From: Gammaproteobacteria bacterium
GTDB lineage: Bacteria > Pseudomonadota > Gammaproteobacteria > Pseudomonadales > Pseudohongiellaceae
Direction: 5' to 3'
Assembly: GCA_017853205.1 (NCBI GenBank)
Contig: JAFMKB010000014.1
Coordinates: forward strand, 1-45,117
Length of the DNA: 45,117 nt
A program made the position numbers and the translations under genes. Below are positions 1-7,954 of this stretch, piece after piece; the first letter of the stretch is position 1; every line of letters starts with the position of its first letter. The notes below the pieces were generated by a model. It made no database searches. It was not told the origin of the DNA and saw nothing but the letters and a program-made list of their open reading frames with translations.

Positions 1-1
1 C

Positions 2-742
2 GCTCTGGCCGAATGGGCAACGCTCGCACTGGGTCTGTTTATTGTGATCCGCGCGCTTAATGCTCGCAGTCGCGAGGCTAGGTTTGTAGACTGGTCCGAG
101 GTGCTGCGCAGGGACGCACTCAAGAGCATGCTGTCGTCCAATGTCGACATTATGATTCGGACTCTGCTGCTTATTCTGTCCTTTGCGTTTTTCGCAGACC
201 AGAGCGCACGCTACGGCGAGGTTGTACTGGCAAGCAATCACTTGTTATTGCAACTAGTCTCGTTTGCGGCCTTTTTTCTTGATGGTTATGCCTTTGTTGT
301 CGAGGCGCTAGTCGGCAAAGCTCGCGGTGCGGGTAGGGCAGAGCTTTATCATCTCGCCGTAGTTCGGTCGACTGTGCTAGCAGCAGCCACTGCAGTCTTT
401 CTTGCGTTAGGACTGCTCTTCTGCGGCTCAGCGCTGATTGCTTTACTCACTGACATAGAGCCCGTGCGCGAAGCGTCTGCGCCGCTGCTTGGTTACGCTG
501 TCATCTATGTCGCGGTCTCGTTCGGTGCATTCCAGTTAGACGGTATTTTCATTGGATTGAGCGCCACGCGGGAAATGCGCAACGCGGCTATTCATTCTAT
601 CGTTGTCTACTTTATGGCCTGGTGGCTGCTTACGCCGACATTTGGAGTAGAGGGACTCTGGGCGGCAATGATTATCTATGTGATCGCTCGAGCTGCTGCA
701 CTAGGGCGCTATTACCCGAGGCTGAATAAACTGGTTGGATGA
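2..742 (+). CDS. MATE family efflux transporter, DinF-like (5' truncated)
   Basis: C-terminal part (about 246 residues) of a polytopic membrane transporter. The frame stays open to the left edge of the window, so the gene begins outside; a GTG at position 44 is only an internal codon. Several long hydrophobic segments are visible. The stretch with FFLDGYAFVVEALVGKARG and later FQLDGIFIGLS is characteristic of the DinF branch of the MATE (multidrug and toxic compound extrusion) family, whose full length is about 440-460 residues. Members are cation-coupled exporters in the inner membrane; the substrate cannot be told. The gene ends in a double stop (TGA TAG) and converges on the DUF3301 gene. 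Family assignment is fairly secure; function is inferred. Confidence 0.85.
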   Translation, partial: ALAEWATLALGLFIVIRALNARSREARFVDWSEVLRRDALKSMLSSNVDIMIRTLLLILSFAFFADQSARYGEVVLASNHLLLQLVSFAAFFLDGYAFVVEALVGKARGAGRAELYHLAVVRSTVLAAATAVFLALGLLFCGSALIALLTDIEPVREASAPLLGYAVIYVAVSFGAFQLDGIFIGLSATREMRNAAIHSIVVYFMAWWLLTPTFGVEGLWAAMIIYVIARAAALGRYYPRLNKLVG

Positions 743-762
743 TAGCTCGCGAAAAGTGTAGC

Positions 763-1104
763 TCAGTGTAGCGTCTCGTCGGTGGGCGAAGAAGCCAAGA
801 CGTGTGGTTCGACATCGAGCTTTTGCATTCTCACGCCGTTCATTTCGATCCAGCCTTTGTAGCGTATTTCCCCTGTGGTGGAGAACTCGAATCGATAGCG
901 GCGCCTTAAATGTAGTCCCCCGTCTTCTCCCCTCACAGGCTTGAGACCAACAAGAACGAGCGACTGATCGAGCAGCTGCAGGCCGTGTTCTCTTGAGTAA
1001 TTGAGCACGTATTGGTAAGCAAAGCTTCTGACTCTATCGCTTTGCCACCAGAAACCCACGCCGGCCGCAGCGAGGGTGAGCCAAAAAAACAGTGACAGAG
1101 TCAT
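763..1104 (-). CDS. DUF3301 domain-containing small membrane-anchored protein
   Basis: A 113-residue protein with one N-terminal transmembrane segment (residues about 4-20), followed by a soluble domain. The segment containing LLDQSLVLVGLK and RRRYRFEFSTTGEIRYKGWIEMNG matches the DUF3301 family of gammaproteobacteria as I remember it. Members are about 100-120 residues and have no established function. The N-terminal helix suggests inner-membrane anchoring. It sits downstream of the FAH-family gene but is separated from it by an intrinsic terminator, so it is probably transcribed on its own. The ATG start is followed at once by the hydrophobic helix, which supports it. Confidence 0.8.
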   Translation of the reverse strand: MTLSLFFWLTLAAAGVGFWWQSDRVRSFAYQYVLNYSREHGLQLLDQSLVLVGLKPVRGEDGGLHLRRRYRFEFSTTGEIRYKGWIEMNGVRMQKLDVEPHVLASSPTDETLH

Positions 1105-1119
1105 TCATTGATTCCTGTA

Positions 1120-1160
1120 TAAAACAAAGGCCTCCGACTTAGTAGAAGGAGGCCTTTGAA
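1120..1160 (-). terminator. Rho-independent terminator of the FAH-family gene
   Basis: A perfect 10-bp inverted repeat (1126-1135 with 1148-1157, arm AAAGGCCTCC) with a 12-nt loop. On the minus strand it follows the FAH-family stop codon by about 25 nt and leads into a T-rich run. The A/T-rich outer pairs could also make it work on the plus strand. Confidence 0.8.
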
Positions 1161-1180
1161 TTTGTTTCCGCTATTAGGTG

Positions 1181-2365
1181 TTAACGCTGGTCGCGGTAAC
1201 TGCTTACCGGCGGTAGTTGCGCGCCCGACAGATCGCTAGGAATGCTTTTCTCAGCTACAACGCGATGAGTTAACGTCCCGATCCCTTCGATCTGTGCAGT
1301 GATGGTCTCGCCGTCGATGAGGAAACCTGAGCCAGAGGCGCGTTCCACACGCCCAGCCCCAGTGCCGCCCGATGTACCGCTCTGCATTACATCGCCCGGG
1401 AACACGGTGATCAGAGAGGAAGCATACTCTATCAATTCGGGGATATTGTGGATCATATCTCCCGCTCTGGCTTCCTGCACCGTGACGCCGTCAACTACAG
1501 TGATTTGGTGGAGACGCTGCATGGGGTCGCCGTAAAATTCTTTAGGGACGATCCAGGGACCGTGCGGCGCGAAGGTGTCGTGCCCTTTACCAACGAACCA
1601 ATCCGAGCGCACTCCGTAACCGCCCGGTGGACGTCCGCCTCGGTCAGATACGTCCATAGCGACCATATAGCCGAATACGTGGTCATACGCCCTTTCTGCA
1701 GAAATGTATTTTCCGGTACGCCCGAAGACGATAGCCATTTCGACTTCGTACTCAATCTCATCGCGGCCATAAGGCATGATTATGTCTTCACCGTCGCCGA
1801 TCACCGCACCACGGGTGGGTTTGAGAAAGAGATAGGGCACGCCGCGATTTTCGCGCCGCTCCCTTGTGCGCTGAGCGAGTTCGTCGTCGTTGCAGCCTTC
1901 ACACGCGTGCGTGTAAAAGTTGACTGCCGCGTTCATGATTTTGCTGGGGTATTGAATCGGCGCCATGATGTCGACGCTCTCTACAGGATGCACGAAATCT
2001 CGCATCGCACTGCCGCTCAGCAACTCTTCTTCAACGAGCCAATTGACGACTTCGTAGAGCCGGTATTTCAGCCCGTATTCGTAGCGCTCGATAAGTCCCA
2101 GCATATCGTCTGGCATATCGAGATGACTGTATTGAGGCAGTAATTGCATGGCGCGGTTAGCCGCATTCAGGTCAACCACTAATGAATCATCGCGCATCAC
2201 GAGACCGACGGTAGGAATATCGTCGATACCGAACGTGCCTACCTTGAACGGTTCGGCAGACTCCATTGCTTGAGCGCTAGCGAGCATTGGCGCTGAGAGC
2301 AGCGCCAGGGCTGTGCCTAGGCGCGCAAATAGCGCGAGGGTGGAGTGGGGTTTTATTTTTATCAT
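1181..2365 (-). CDS. Exported fumarylacetoacetate hydrolase (FAH) family protein
   Basis: A 394-residue protein whose C-terminal two thirds carry the FAH fold used by fumarylacetoacetase, hydratases and decarboxylases of aromatic degradation. The core runs from LKPTRGAVIGDGEDI through EIEYEVEMAIVFG (metal-binding Glu-x-Glu), FGYMVAMDVSDRGGR (Asp) and GDVMQSGTSGGTGAG. An upstream ATG at 2416 is in frame, but I chose 2365. It has GGGAG eight bases upstream and puts a clear signal peptide at the N-terminus: lysines, a hydrophobic run, then ASAQA as a signal peptidase I site. Export is unusual, because FAH enzymes are mostly cytoplasmic. The substrate is unknown. The gene is transcribed alone and ends at a strong terminator. 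The first codons (ATG ATA AAA ATA AAA) form an A-rich motif of the type bound by Hfq. Confidence 0.85.
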   Translation of the reverse strand: MIKIKPHSTLALFARLGTALALLSAPMLASAQAMESAEPFKVGTFGIDDIPTVGLVMRDDSLVVDLNAANRAMQLLPQYSHLDMPDDMLGLIERYEYGLKYRLYEVVNWLVEEELLSGSAMRDFVHPVESVDIMAPIQYPSKIMNAAVNFYTHACEGCNDDELAQRTRERRENRGVPYLFLKPTRGAVIGDGEDIIMPYGRDEIEYEVEMAIVFGRTGKYISAERAYDHVFGYMVAMDVSDRGGRPPGGYGVRSDWFVGKGHDTFAPHGPWIVPKEFYGDPMQRLHQITVVDGVTVQEARAGDMIHNIPELIEYASSLITVFPGDVMQSGTSGGTGAGRVERASGSGFLIDGETITAQIEGIGTLTHRVVAEKSIPSDLSGAQLPPVSSYRDQR

Positions 2366-2461
2366 CTTTGACTCCCTTACAAATGGACACACTAGAATGG
2401 AACTGGTTACCAACATCTAGAAGGTATATCCAACGTGGCCTTTTGTCGAGAGTCTGGACGT

Positions 2462-3547
2462 TTATCTACGAGCTGCTCTCGCGGCATAGCGCGCAATATG
2501 CGGCTCGAGTAGTTCGAGCGCGGTCTTGTCGTTTGGCGGGAGCTCGGCATCGCTGAGAGCCAGGGGTGTCGTTCGTTGCCCCCAGCGTATAACACCTGCG
2601 CCCCACGTTAGGCCCGCGCCAAAAGAGGCGGTTAGCAGTGTGTCGCCAGCTTTAACGCGGCCTTCATCCACTGCCTCAGCGAGTGCAACCGGGATGGTGC
2701 CAGCCGAGGTATTGCCATATTTGTGCACGTTGACGAAAACCCGGTCCTCGTCGATGCCGACGCGCTTTGCAAGGGCGTCGAGAATGCGTTTATTCGCTTG
2801 ATGAGGCACGACAAGGCTTACGTCGTCGATGCTTAACTCGGTGTCTTTTAGCACTTCTTCGCAGCCTTGTGCCATCGCCTTCACAGCGCGCTTAAATACC
2901 TCTTGGCCTTCGAAATTCCAGGTATTGAATAGGAATTCTTCGGATAATCGACTCTCGGCCGAGCCGATATTCGTAATCTGTATTGCGTACTTAGCATCGG
3001 ATTCACACCCGATTCGTGCAGACAATAAGCCAACCTCTTCGTCTGAGGCCTCGAGTACAACAGCACCGCAAGCGTCGCCGAAGAGCACAGCGACATCGCG
3101 ATTGCTCCAGTCCATGTAGTGCGAGATAAATTCGCCACCTAGAACCAACACTTTTTTATGAGCGCCTGTCTTGATCAGATTTGTGCCGATATGAAGGCCA
3201 TAGAGGAAGCCGGTGCAAGCCGAATTTAGGTCAATTGCTGCAGCATTTCGCGCGCCGAGTTCGTCCGCTATAAGAGACGCGGTATTTGGGCACATCGAAT
3301 CAACGGTTAAGCTGCCAAGCAGAATAAGGTCTAGTTCCATTGGGTCTAGATTAGCCGCGGCCAACGCGCGGCGAGCGGCAACCACAGCCATATCGGAAAA
3401 ATTGCAGTGCAGGATGCGGCGTTCGCGAATACCTGTGCGACTTGTAATCCATTCATCGCTGGTATCCATAAAAGTTGTCAGATCTTGGTTGCTCAATACC
3501 GCCGGAGGGACGCATTTGCCCCAGCCCGTAATCTCAGCGTATTTCAT
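2462..3547 (-). CDS. 3-oxoacyl-ACP synthase III family protein (FabH-like)
   Basis: A 361-residue thiolase-fold condensing enzyme. The FabH triad is in place: Cys111 in DLNSACTGF, His249 in VVPHQANKR and Asn279 in YGNTSAGT. The start is the ATG that begins MKYAEITGWG, aligned with the usual FabH N-terminus. Housekeeping FabH is about 320 residues; this protein carries about 35 extra C-terminal residues rich in Ala and Arg. There are no other fatty-acid synthesis genes next to it. It could be a dedicated FabH paralogue or a related beta-ketoacyl synthase rather than the main initiator of fatty acid synthesis. The family is secure; the exact substrate is not. Confidence 0.88.
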   Translation of the reverse strand: MKYAEITGWGKCVPPAVLSNQDLTTFMDTSDEWITSRTGIRERRILHCNFSDMAVVAARRALAAANLDPMELDLILLGSLTVDSMCPNTASLIADELGARNAAAIDLNSACTGFLYGLHIGTNLIKTGAHKKVLVLGGEFISHYMDWSNRDVAVLFGDACGAVVLEASDEEVGLLSARIGCESDAKYAIQITNIGSAESRLSEEFLFNTWNFEGQEVFKRAVKAMAQGCEEVLKDTELSIDDVSLVVPHQANKRILDALAKRVGIDEDRVFVNVHKYGNTSAGTIPVALAEAVDEGRVKAGDTLLTASFGAGLTWGAGVIRWGQRTTPLALSDAELPPNDKTALELLEPHIARYAARAARR

Positions 3548-3722
3548 CGATGCTCTCTCCGTGTCTTGGGGGTCGCAGCAATCCTGGCTCGGCGACCGAT
3601 GTAAGCTTATGCAGTCCTGCTAGGTGATGCTTGGCTGGCTCTGTCCTGTTATCTACTCTATATTGACCGCTGCGCAAAAATCTTAAGGGTAGCGCGAGTT
3701 AAGAATCATTTTTAAGCAAATG

Positions 3723-3754
3723 AACGTGAACGTTTCGGCGTCACCCAGTGTGAC
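3723..3754. promoter_or_regulatory. Two adjacent inverted repeats between fabH-like and DUF547 genes
   Basis: AACGT-GA-ACGTT (3723-3734) is followed by GTCAC-CCAGT-GTGAC (3740-3754). Both lie 40-72 bases before the DUF547 start, in a divergent intergenic region where regulators commonly bind. No regulator can be named. Confidence 0.3.
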
Positions 3755-3794
3755 CGCGAGCATACGCCATTACATGGGTGGAGGGTAGGAGAGG

Positions 3795-4673
3795 GTGCTT
3801 GCCAGACATAACCGTGAATCTAGGGAGTACAAAAACCTGAGGACGAGGGAATGCTTGTGGTTACCACGGGCAAAACTACTAGTCAGCACCTTGCTCCTGC
3901 TACTGTGCTCTCCCAAAGCTTTTGGCGAATTCGACCACGGCTTGTGGGGTTTGCTACTTTCAAAGCATGTGGTCGTCAGCGAAGACGGGCGATCAACGGC
4001 CGTCGACTATATCTCACTTGGCACTAATCGCGAGCAACTGGATCAGTATCTAAAGCAGGCTTCGGGGGTTTCACGAGCCACTTTTGATGCATGGGAGACA
4101 TCGGAACAACTCTCCTTTCTGATCAATCTTTATAACGCTGCAACCGTAGACCTCATTCTCGACAATATGAATTCGACAGATACGCTTGCCTCTATTCGGG
4201 ATATTGGTTCGCTGTTTACCTCTGCCTGGGAGCTTGAGCGCGTCGCGCTGTTTGGTCAGCGCGTGACCTTGGATTTCATAGAGCACGATATGATTAGAGG
4301 ATCGGGGCGTTATAACGAGCCTCGTATTCATTTCGCCGTGAACTGCGCTGCCATCGGCTGTCCTGCCTTACGCGCTGAGGCTTATACCGGCGCCAAGCTT
4401 AATGCTCAGCTCGAAGACGCCGTTCGCATATTTCTCAGCGATCGATCGCGCAATTATTTCGACGACGGCCGTTTGTACTTGTCGAGTATTTTTAAGTGGT
4501 ATCGCGAAGACTTCGAGCGCGGATGGGGGGGATCAAACTCCTTGGGTGAATTTGTTGCTCGTTATAGCAGCGAATTAGGGCTGAGCGCAGAGCAAGCTGA
4601 GACGTTAGCCAAAGGCAACATGCGCATCCGCTTTCTAAGTTATAACTGGGCCCTTAATCAGCTGAACAAGTGA
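3795..4673 (+). CDS. DUF547 domain-containing exported protein
   Basis: A 292-residue protein with the DUF547 core: WETSEQLSFLINLYNAATVDLIL, then IHFAVNCAAIGCPALRAEAY, and the C-terminal FKWYREDFER. The conserved Asn, Tyr and Cys residues of that family are visible. No enzymatic activity is established for DUF547, to my knowledge. A hydrophobic run (about residues 29-44) ends in SPKAFG, consistent with a signal peptide and a periplasmic protein. The start chosen is GTG 3795, preceded by AGGAGA. A TTG at 3855 would give a more normal signal-peptide length, so the true start is uncertain. It stands alone between the divergent fabH-like gene and selC. Confidence 0.82.
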   Translation: MLARHNRESREYKNLRTRECLWLPRAKLLVSTLLLLLCSPKAFGEFDHGLWGLLLSKHVVVSEDGRSTAVDYISLGTNREQLDQYLKQASGVSRATFDAWETSEQLSFLINLYNAATVDLILDNMNSTDTLASIRDIGSLFTSAWELERVALFGQRVTLDFIEHDMIRGSGRYNEPRIHFAVNCAAIGCPALRAEAYTGAKLNAQLEDAVRIFLSDRSRNYFDDGRLYLSSIFKWYREDFERGWGGSNSLGEFVARYSSELGLSAEQAETLAKGNMRIRFLSYNWALNQLNK

Positions 4674-4678
4674 GCAAG

Positions 4679-4707
4679 GTGACCCCTGCAAACAGCCCGT
4701 GTTAGAC
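4679..4707 (+). promoter_or_regulatory. Candidate sigma70 promoter of selC
   Basis: GTGACC (4679-4684), a 17-base spacer and TTAGAC (4702-4707) lie just after the DUF547 stop. They would start transcription about two bases before the tRNA. Both boxes are imperfect matches to TTGACA/TATAAT; spacing and position are the main support. Confidence 0.4.
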
Positions 4708-4715
4708 TCGCTAGC

Positions 4716-4809
4716 GGAAGAGTATCATCCCCGGTGGGGTGCCCGGACTTCAAACCCGGTGAGGTCTGTAAAACAGGCTTGGTGGGTTCGACTCCTGCCT
4801 CTTCCGCCA
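4716..4809 (+). tRNA. selC: Selenocysteine tRNA, tRNA-Sec(TCA)
   Basis: The 94-nt sequence closely resembles bacterial selC. It has the UGA-reading anticodon TCA at 4750-4752 within CTTCAAA. The acceptor stem starts GGAAGAG and pairs with CTCTTCC. The D stem is six base pairs (CATCCC with GGGGTG) with a four-base CGGT loop, a hallmark of tRNA-Sec. There is a long variable arm (GTCTGT with ACAGGC) and a TTCGACT T-loop. Discriminator G and CCA are encoded. It delivers selenocysteine at UGA codons after charging with serine, conversion by SelA and delivery by SelB, both also in this window. Confidence 0.97.
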
Positions 4810-4835
4810 ACATTTCCTGATTAAGTCTTCAGCAT

Positions 4836-6281
4836 TTACTCCCTCGCACTCGCCGGCGCCATCTTCCACTCGTGCTCAACAACATCCGGGACTACCTTGA
4901 CGCCAGTGCTGAACTTCAGCGGCTCGACAGTACCGCTGGGGAATGCTAGCTCGACATAATAAGCGGTATAGCCAGTCTTGGGTGGATCGATCTTGATCTG
5001 ATAAACGCCTGGCTCGCTCTCGGTTAGGGCGGTCGAGGTGTAGGCGCGGCCTATTTGCGCTTGCATAAAGTTGCGTTCGTTTGGATTACTCGCTTGCCAC
5101 AAAAGCACCTCGAGGGGCTCGTCGAGGGTGAATACGGTAATCGTTCCGTCGTCTGCGACCTCCCAGTTATAGCGCGGCATCTGCACGTTTTTTACCACGG
5201 CGTGGTACCACGCATCGACGCTTTCCATGACGTCGGTGTTCGCCATGCTGTGGTTAGAATTGGGGACGTAGCGCAGGTGTTTTTCGCCAACAAGTTCGTC
5301 CCAATAGAATCGCCAGGAGTCGGGGATAAAGAATTCATCACCGGTGGAGTTGAGCAAAAATTTTGGCAGCGTGAGGCGATCGCGGTATTCGAAAGGCTCG
5401 ACAATTTTCATGAGTTCGGCGAATTCAGGCGTGCCCATCCAGGCGATGTTACCGTTAAGCACGTAGTCACTTACCGCGAGGGAGTAAGCGCCATAGACAC
5501 TGAAATGATGTTTGAAGCTCTCTTCAAGATTGAGCACGTCGATAACGATCGGCATGATCGCGATGACACGTGAGTCAACTGCGGCGGCAGTCCAGGTCGT
5601 CCAACCACGTTTGGAACCGCCGGCCACGACAAACTTGTCGACTGTGGCTGTCGGGCTCGCCTGTCTCTGCATCAGGTCGGTAATGGTGTCCATCGCGCGG
5701 ACGGCGGCCTTGGTCATAGGGAGGCGCAGGGGCCACTTCTCATCGCCGGTGCGCAGATACTTGTCCCAGGTGTAGGCGATAATGCCGTCTTCGCTTCGCC
5801 TGCGCCCATCGTCGTCGGCAAACACGAGAGGCTGGCTCGGCACGCCATAGAGTGTTGAGACGACTGTGCCCGTTTGCAGCGCGCGCTTAATATCGCTTTC
5901 GGGCGCCGCACCGCGGCGATTCCCCTCGTTGTTGCCGCCAGTTAAATAGAGAAAGCCGATGTCGCTAGTGACTTCTGCGGGCACGGTAATCACCAGTTCA
6001 TGCACCCATAAAGGCAGATTCACCTCGGCCTCGGTAAGCCATTGCTGGCTGATCATTTCGATTATGTAGGTCTTATACGCTTCCCCCCTAAACTCGCCAG
6101 AGACGACATCGATGACCTCGTAGCGGTAATTCTCATCGGGTGTCTGCACATAGCGGTCGAGTGCGGTGAGGGTAAAACCTGCGGCCGCGCCAAAGGAGGG
6201 CAGAGCGACGAACAAGAGTAGCAGTGTAAAAAGCGGCGCGGCTATGCCCCGCGTGCAACAAAATTTCTGTGCGTGAGTCAT
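4836..6281 (-). CDS. Exported PhoPQ-activated pathogenicity-related (PqaA-like) alpha/beta hydrolase
   Basis: A 481-residue protein of the PhoPQ-activated pathogenicity-related family. A signal peptide is visible: hydrophobic residues 13-32, then GAAAG. The core has an alpha/beta hydrolase nucleophile elbow, AGGSKRGWTTW with Ser223, then Asp315 in NSTGDEFF and His344 in PNSNHSM, in catalytic order. The length matches the family (about 450-500). Some members are induced by PhoPQ in Salmonella, but nothing here shows PhoPQ control and the substrate is unknown. The gene converges on selC and stands upstream of no obvious partner. Confidence 0.87.
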   Translation of the reverse strand: MTHAQKFCCTRGIAAPLFTLLLLFVALPSFGAAAGFTLTALDRYVQTPDENYRYEVIDVVSGEFRGEAYKTYIIEMISQQWLTEAEVNLPLWVHELVITVPAEVTSDIGFLYLTGGNNEGNRRGAAPESDIKRALQTGTVVSTLYGVPSQPLVFADDDGRRRSEDGIIAYTWDKYLRTGDEKWPLRLPMTKAAVRAMDTITDLMQRQASPTATVDKFVVAGGSKRGWTTWTAAAVDSRVIAIMPIVIDVLNLEESFKHHFSVYGAYSLAVSDYVLNGNIAWMGTPEFAELMKIVEPFEYRDRLTLPKFLLNSTGDEFFIPDSWRFYWDELVGEKHLRYVPNSNHSMANTDVMESVDAWYHAVVKNVQMPRYNWEVADDGTITVFTLDEPLEVLLWQASNPNERNFMQAQIGRAYTSTALTESEPGVYQIKIDPPKTGYTAYYVELAFPSGTVEPLKFSTGVKVVPDVVEHEWKMAPASARE

Positions 6282-6380
6282 TAGCGGGTCTCCATTCGAA
6301 TGAAGGAAAACCCTGATGATTCCATGAATACCGTGGGATGTGAAGTTTACAGAGTGGCCATAGAGGGCAGCAATTTCCGC

Positions 6381-6929
6381 CTATCGCCGTTCTATGGCGA
6401 CCGCGATGCGTGAGCCGAAATCTACGATTCTGCACCATGTTCGAAGAACAAGTTGAGGTCCGGCGCCCATTGCCTGCTCGGCTTCTTGTTTATGATGAAT
6501 CTCGTCCTCTCGGCAATCAGCGAGTAGTTCTCTCACAGTGGGTAAAAGCTGTTCTCGGTCTAGACGTTCGATCTGCTGCAGATAGTGCTCATCAACAAAC
6601 GTTTCGACAGCGGCGATAGTCGCGTAAATGGCGCGCGCGCCGAACAAACTCGGGAGTGCGCCGGTGACGAAGCCTGCTGCTCGCCAGAGAGGCAGCAGAC
6701 GGCTTCGCGACTTTGCCGGTAGCACTGAGTTTATCTTAGTAAGATGGCTTTGCTCTGTGCGCAGATGATCTTCAGCAAACCGCCTGATCTTAGTGTCCCT
6801 GCTAACCCAGAGAATGCCCTCGTAGATCGCGACCGCGCCAGTCTCACCAGCTTGATCAGAGCGTAATTCCCCGAGTAACCAAACGGGTATTTCGTGGCTA
6901 TCAAGTCTGTCAGCGGCTGTGTCGTTCAT
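6381..6929 (-). CDS. Coq7-like demethoxyubiquinone hydroxylase family protein
   Basis: A 182-residue helical protein with carboxylate-bridged di-iron ligands in ferritin-like order: Glu29 (AGETGAV), Glu59-x-x-His62 (TEQSH), Glu109 (AVETFVDEHY) and Glu143-x-x-His146 (DEIHH). This pattern is that of Coq7, which hydroxylates 5-demethoxyubiquinone in ubiquinone synthesis. Bacterial Coq7 is somewhat longer (about 210 residues), so this may be a short orthologue or a paralogue. The C-terminal region (LRTWCRIVDFGSRIAVAIE) could be membrane associated. It lies just downstream of nei on the same strand. Confidence 0.8.
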   Translation of the reverse strand: MNDTAADRLDSHEIPVWLLGELRSDQAGETGAVAIYEGILWVSRDTKIRRFAEDHLRTEQSHLTKINSVLPAKSRSRLLPLWRAAGFVTGALPSLFGARAIYATIAAVETFVDEHYLQQIERLDREQLLPTVRELLADCREDEIHHKQEAEQAMGAGPQLVLRTWCRIVDFGSRIAVAIERR

Positions 6930-6959
6930 GATGTTCGAACCCTGTACCGAGTCTCGTGG

Positions 6960-7778
6960 TTAATACTGACAAAGCGGACACCAATAAAGCCGGCGCGACG
7001 AAATCGCCTCTTTAAGAATGGTTTCTCCGCAGGTGTAGCAGGCTTGATTCTCGCGCGCGAAAACAGTGTGGCGATATTGCCCGCGTCGAAGTCCTTGCCG
7101 TTTGAGTTTTTCGACTAGTGAAGGCGCGTTAGTAATACCGCCAGTAGAATAAGCTTGCTGGCTAATCTTGAGCGTGCTTCGGGCTAGATTGTTTATTTGC
7201 TTTGTTTCAAGATCGCAGGGGCGTGCTCGCGGATTTATGTTGGCAGCAAAAAGAATCTCCGAGCGCAGGTAGTTCCCCACCCCTGCAAGAAATGCTTGAT
7301 CTAAATAGAGTATACCGACAGAGCGTTTTCTAAACCTAGTGCAGGTAAGCCGTGTCGCGATTTCTCGCCACGTAAGCGTAGGAGACAGAATGTCTGGGCC
7401 TATTTTGGCGAGGAAGGGATGCTGGGCAATGCCATCAGCATCTAATACGTCAATTTCCGAGGCAGAGTAGAGCAGTGCGCTGTGCGTAGCTGTGTGAAGG
7501 GCAAGCCTGAGAGAGCGATTCGTTGAAGGGGGGTTGCCTTGTTTTACGATATACCAACGTCCATAGAGCTGATTGTGCGAGTAGATGCTCAGGCCGTTAT
7601 CAAAATGAGTTAGGAGCGCTTTGCCGCGCGTTTCGAGGCCGATCACCTCCCTCGACTGCAAATCACTTTCGAAGCGCTTGAGATGCGCAAATGAGAATTC
7701 AACGCGATCGATAGTCTTGCCTTCAAGTATTTTCGCTATTTTATCTGCTGCGCGGCGTATTTCGGGGCCTTCGGGCAT
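6960..7778 (-). CDS. nei: Endonuclease VIII (DNA glycosylase/AP lyase)
   Basis: A 272-residue Fpg/Nei family enzyme. It starts with the catalytic N-terminus MPEGPEIRRAADK (Pro as Schiff-base nucleophile once Met is removed, Glu3 as acid) and has Lys53 in the TRGKALL loop. The zinc finger at the C-terminus has Cys247, Cys250, Cys267 and Cys270, with Arg in SSRRLYWCP inserting into DNA. The EGPEIRRA start and the YSHNQLYGRW segment point to Nei rather than Fpg. It removes oxidised pyrimidines in base excision repair. The ATG at 7778 is fixed by the requirement for Pro2. Confidence 0.93.
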   Translation of the reverse strand: MPEGPEIRRAADKIAKILEGKTIDRVEFSFAHLKRFESDLQSREVIGLETRGKALLTHFDNGLSIYSHNQLYGRWYIVKQGNPPSTNRSLRLALHTATHSALLYSASEIDVLDADGIAQHPFLAKIGPDILSPTLTWREIATRLTCTRFRKRSVGILYLDQAFLAGVGNYLRSEILFAANINPRARPCDLETKQINNLARSTLKISQQAYSTGGITNAPSLVEKLKRQGLRRGQYRHTVFARENQACYTCGETILKEAISSRRLYWCPLCQY

Positions 7779-7933
7779 GGTGTCTCTGTTTTTTTAGGGT
7801 TCACGTAAAAAACGTCCAAAGGCTGAGACCAGATCGCATTGCGACGGGATTGTTAATCGAAGGGTTGCTCGATTCCGAAGTCGATAACTAGGCCGTTGTG
7901 AGCCGAGCTACCGCAGGAGCGTTCGTGGGCCGC

Positions 7934-7954
7934 GAAAAAGTGAGTTCTTCACTT
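7934..7954 (-). terminator. Intrinsic terminator overlapping the MFS transporter stop
   Basis: On the minus strand a 6-bp stem (AAGTGA/TCACTT, 7949-7954 with 7938-7943) encloses a 5-nt loop. The T tract continues to about 7935. It starts inside the stop codon of the MFS gene and would separate it from nei. Confidence 0.55.

Noticed and set aside
1448-2143. Long plus-strand ORF (231 codons) opposite the FAH-family gene
   Set aside because: It lies wholly inside a gene with clear family motifs and a signal peptide, has no ribosome binding site and encodes no recognisable protein.
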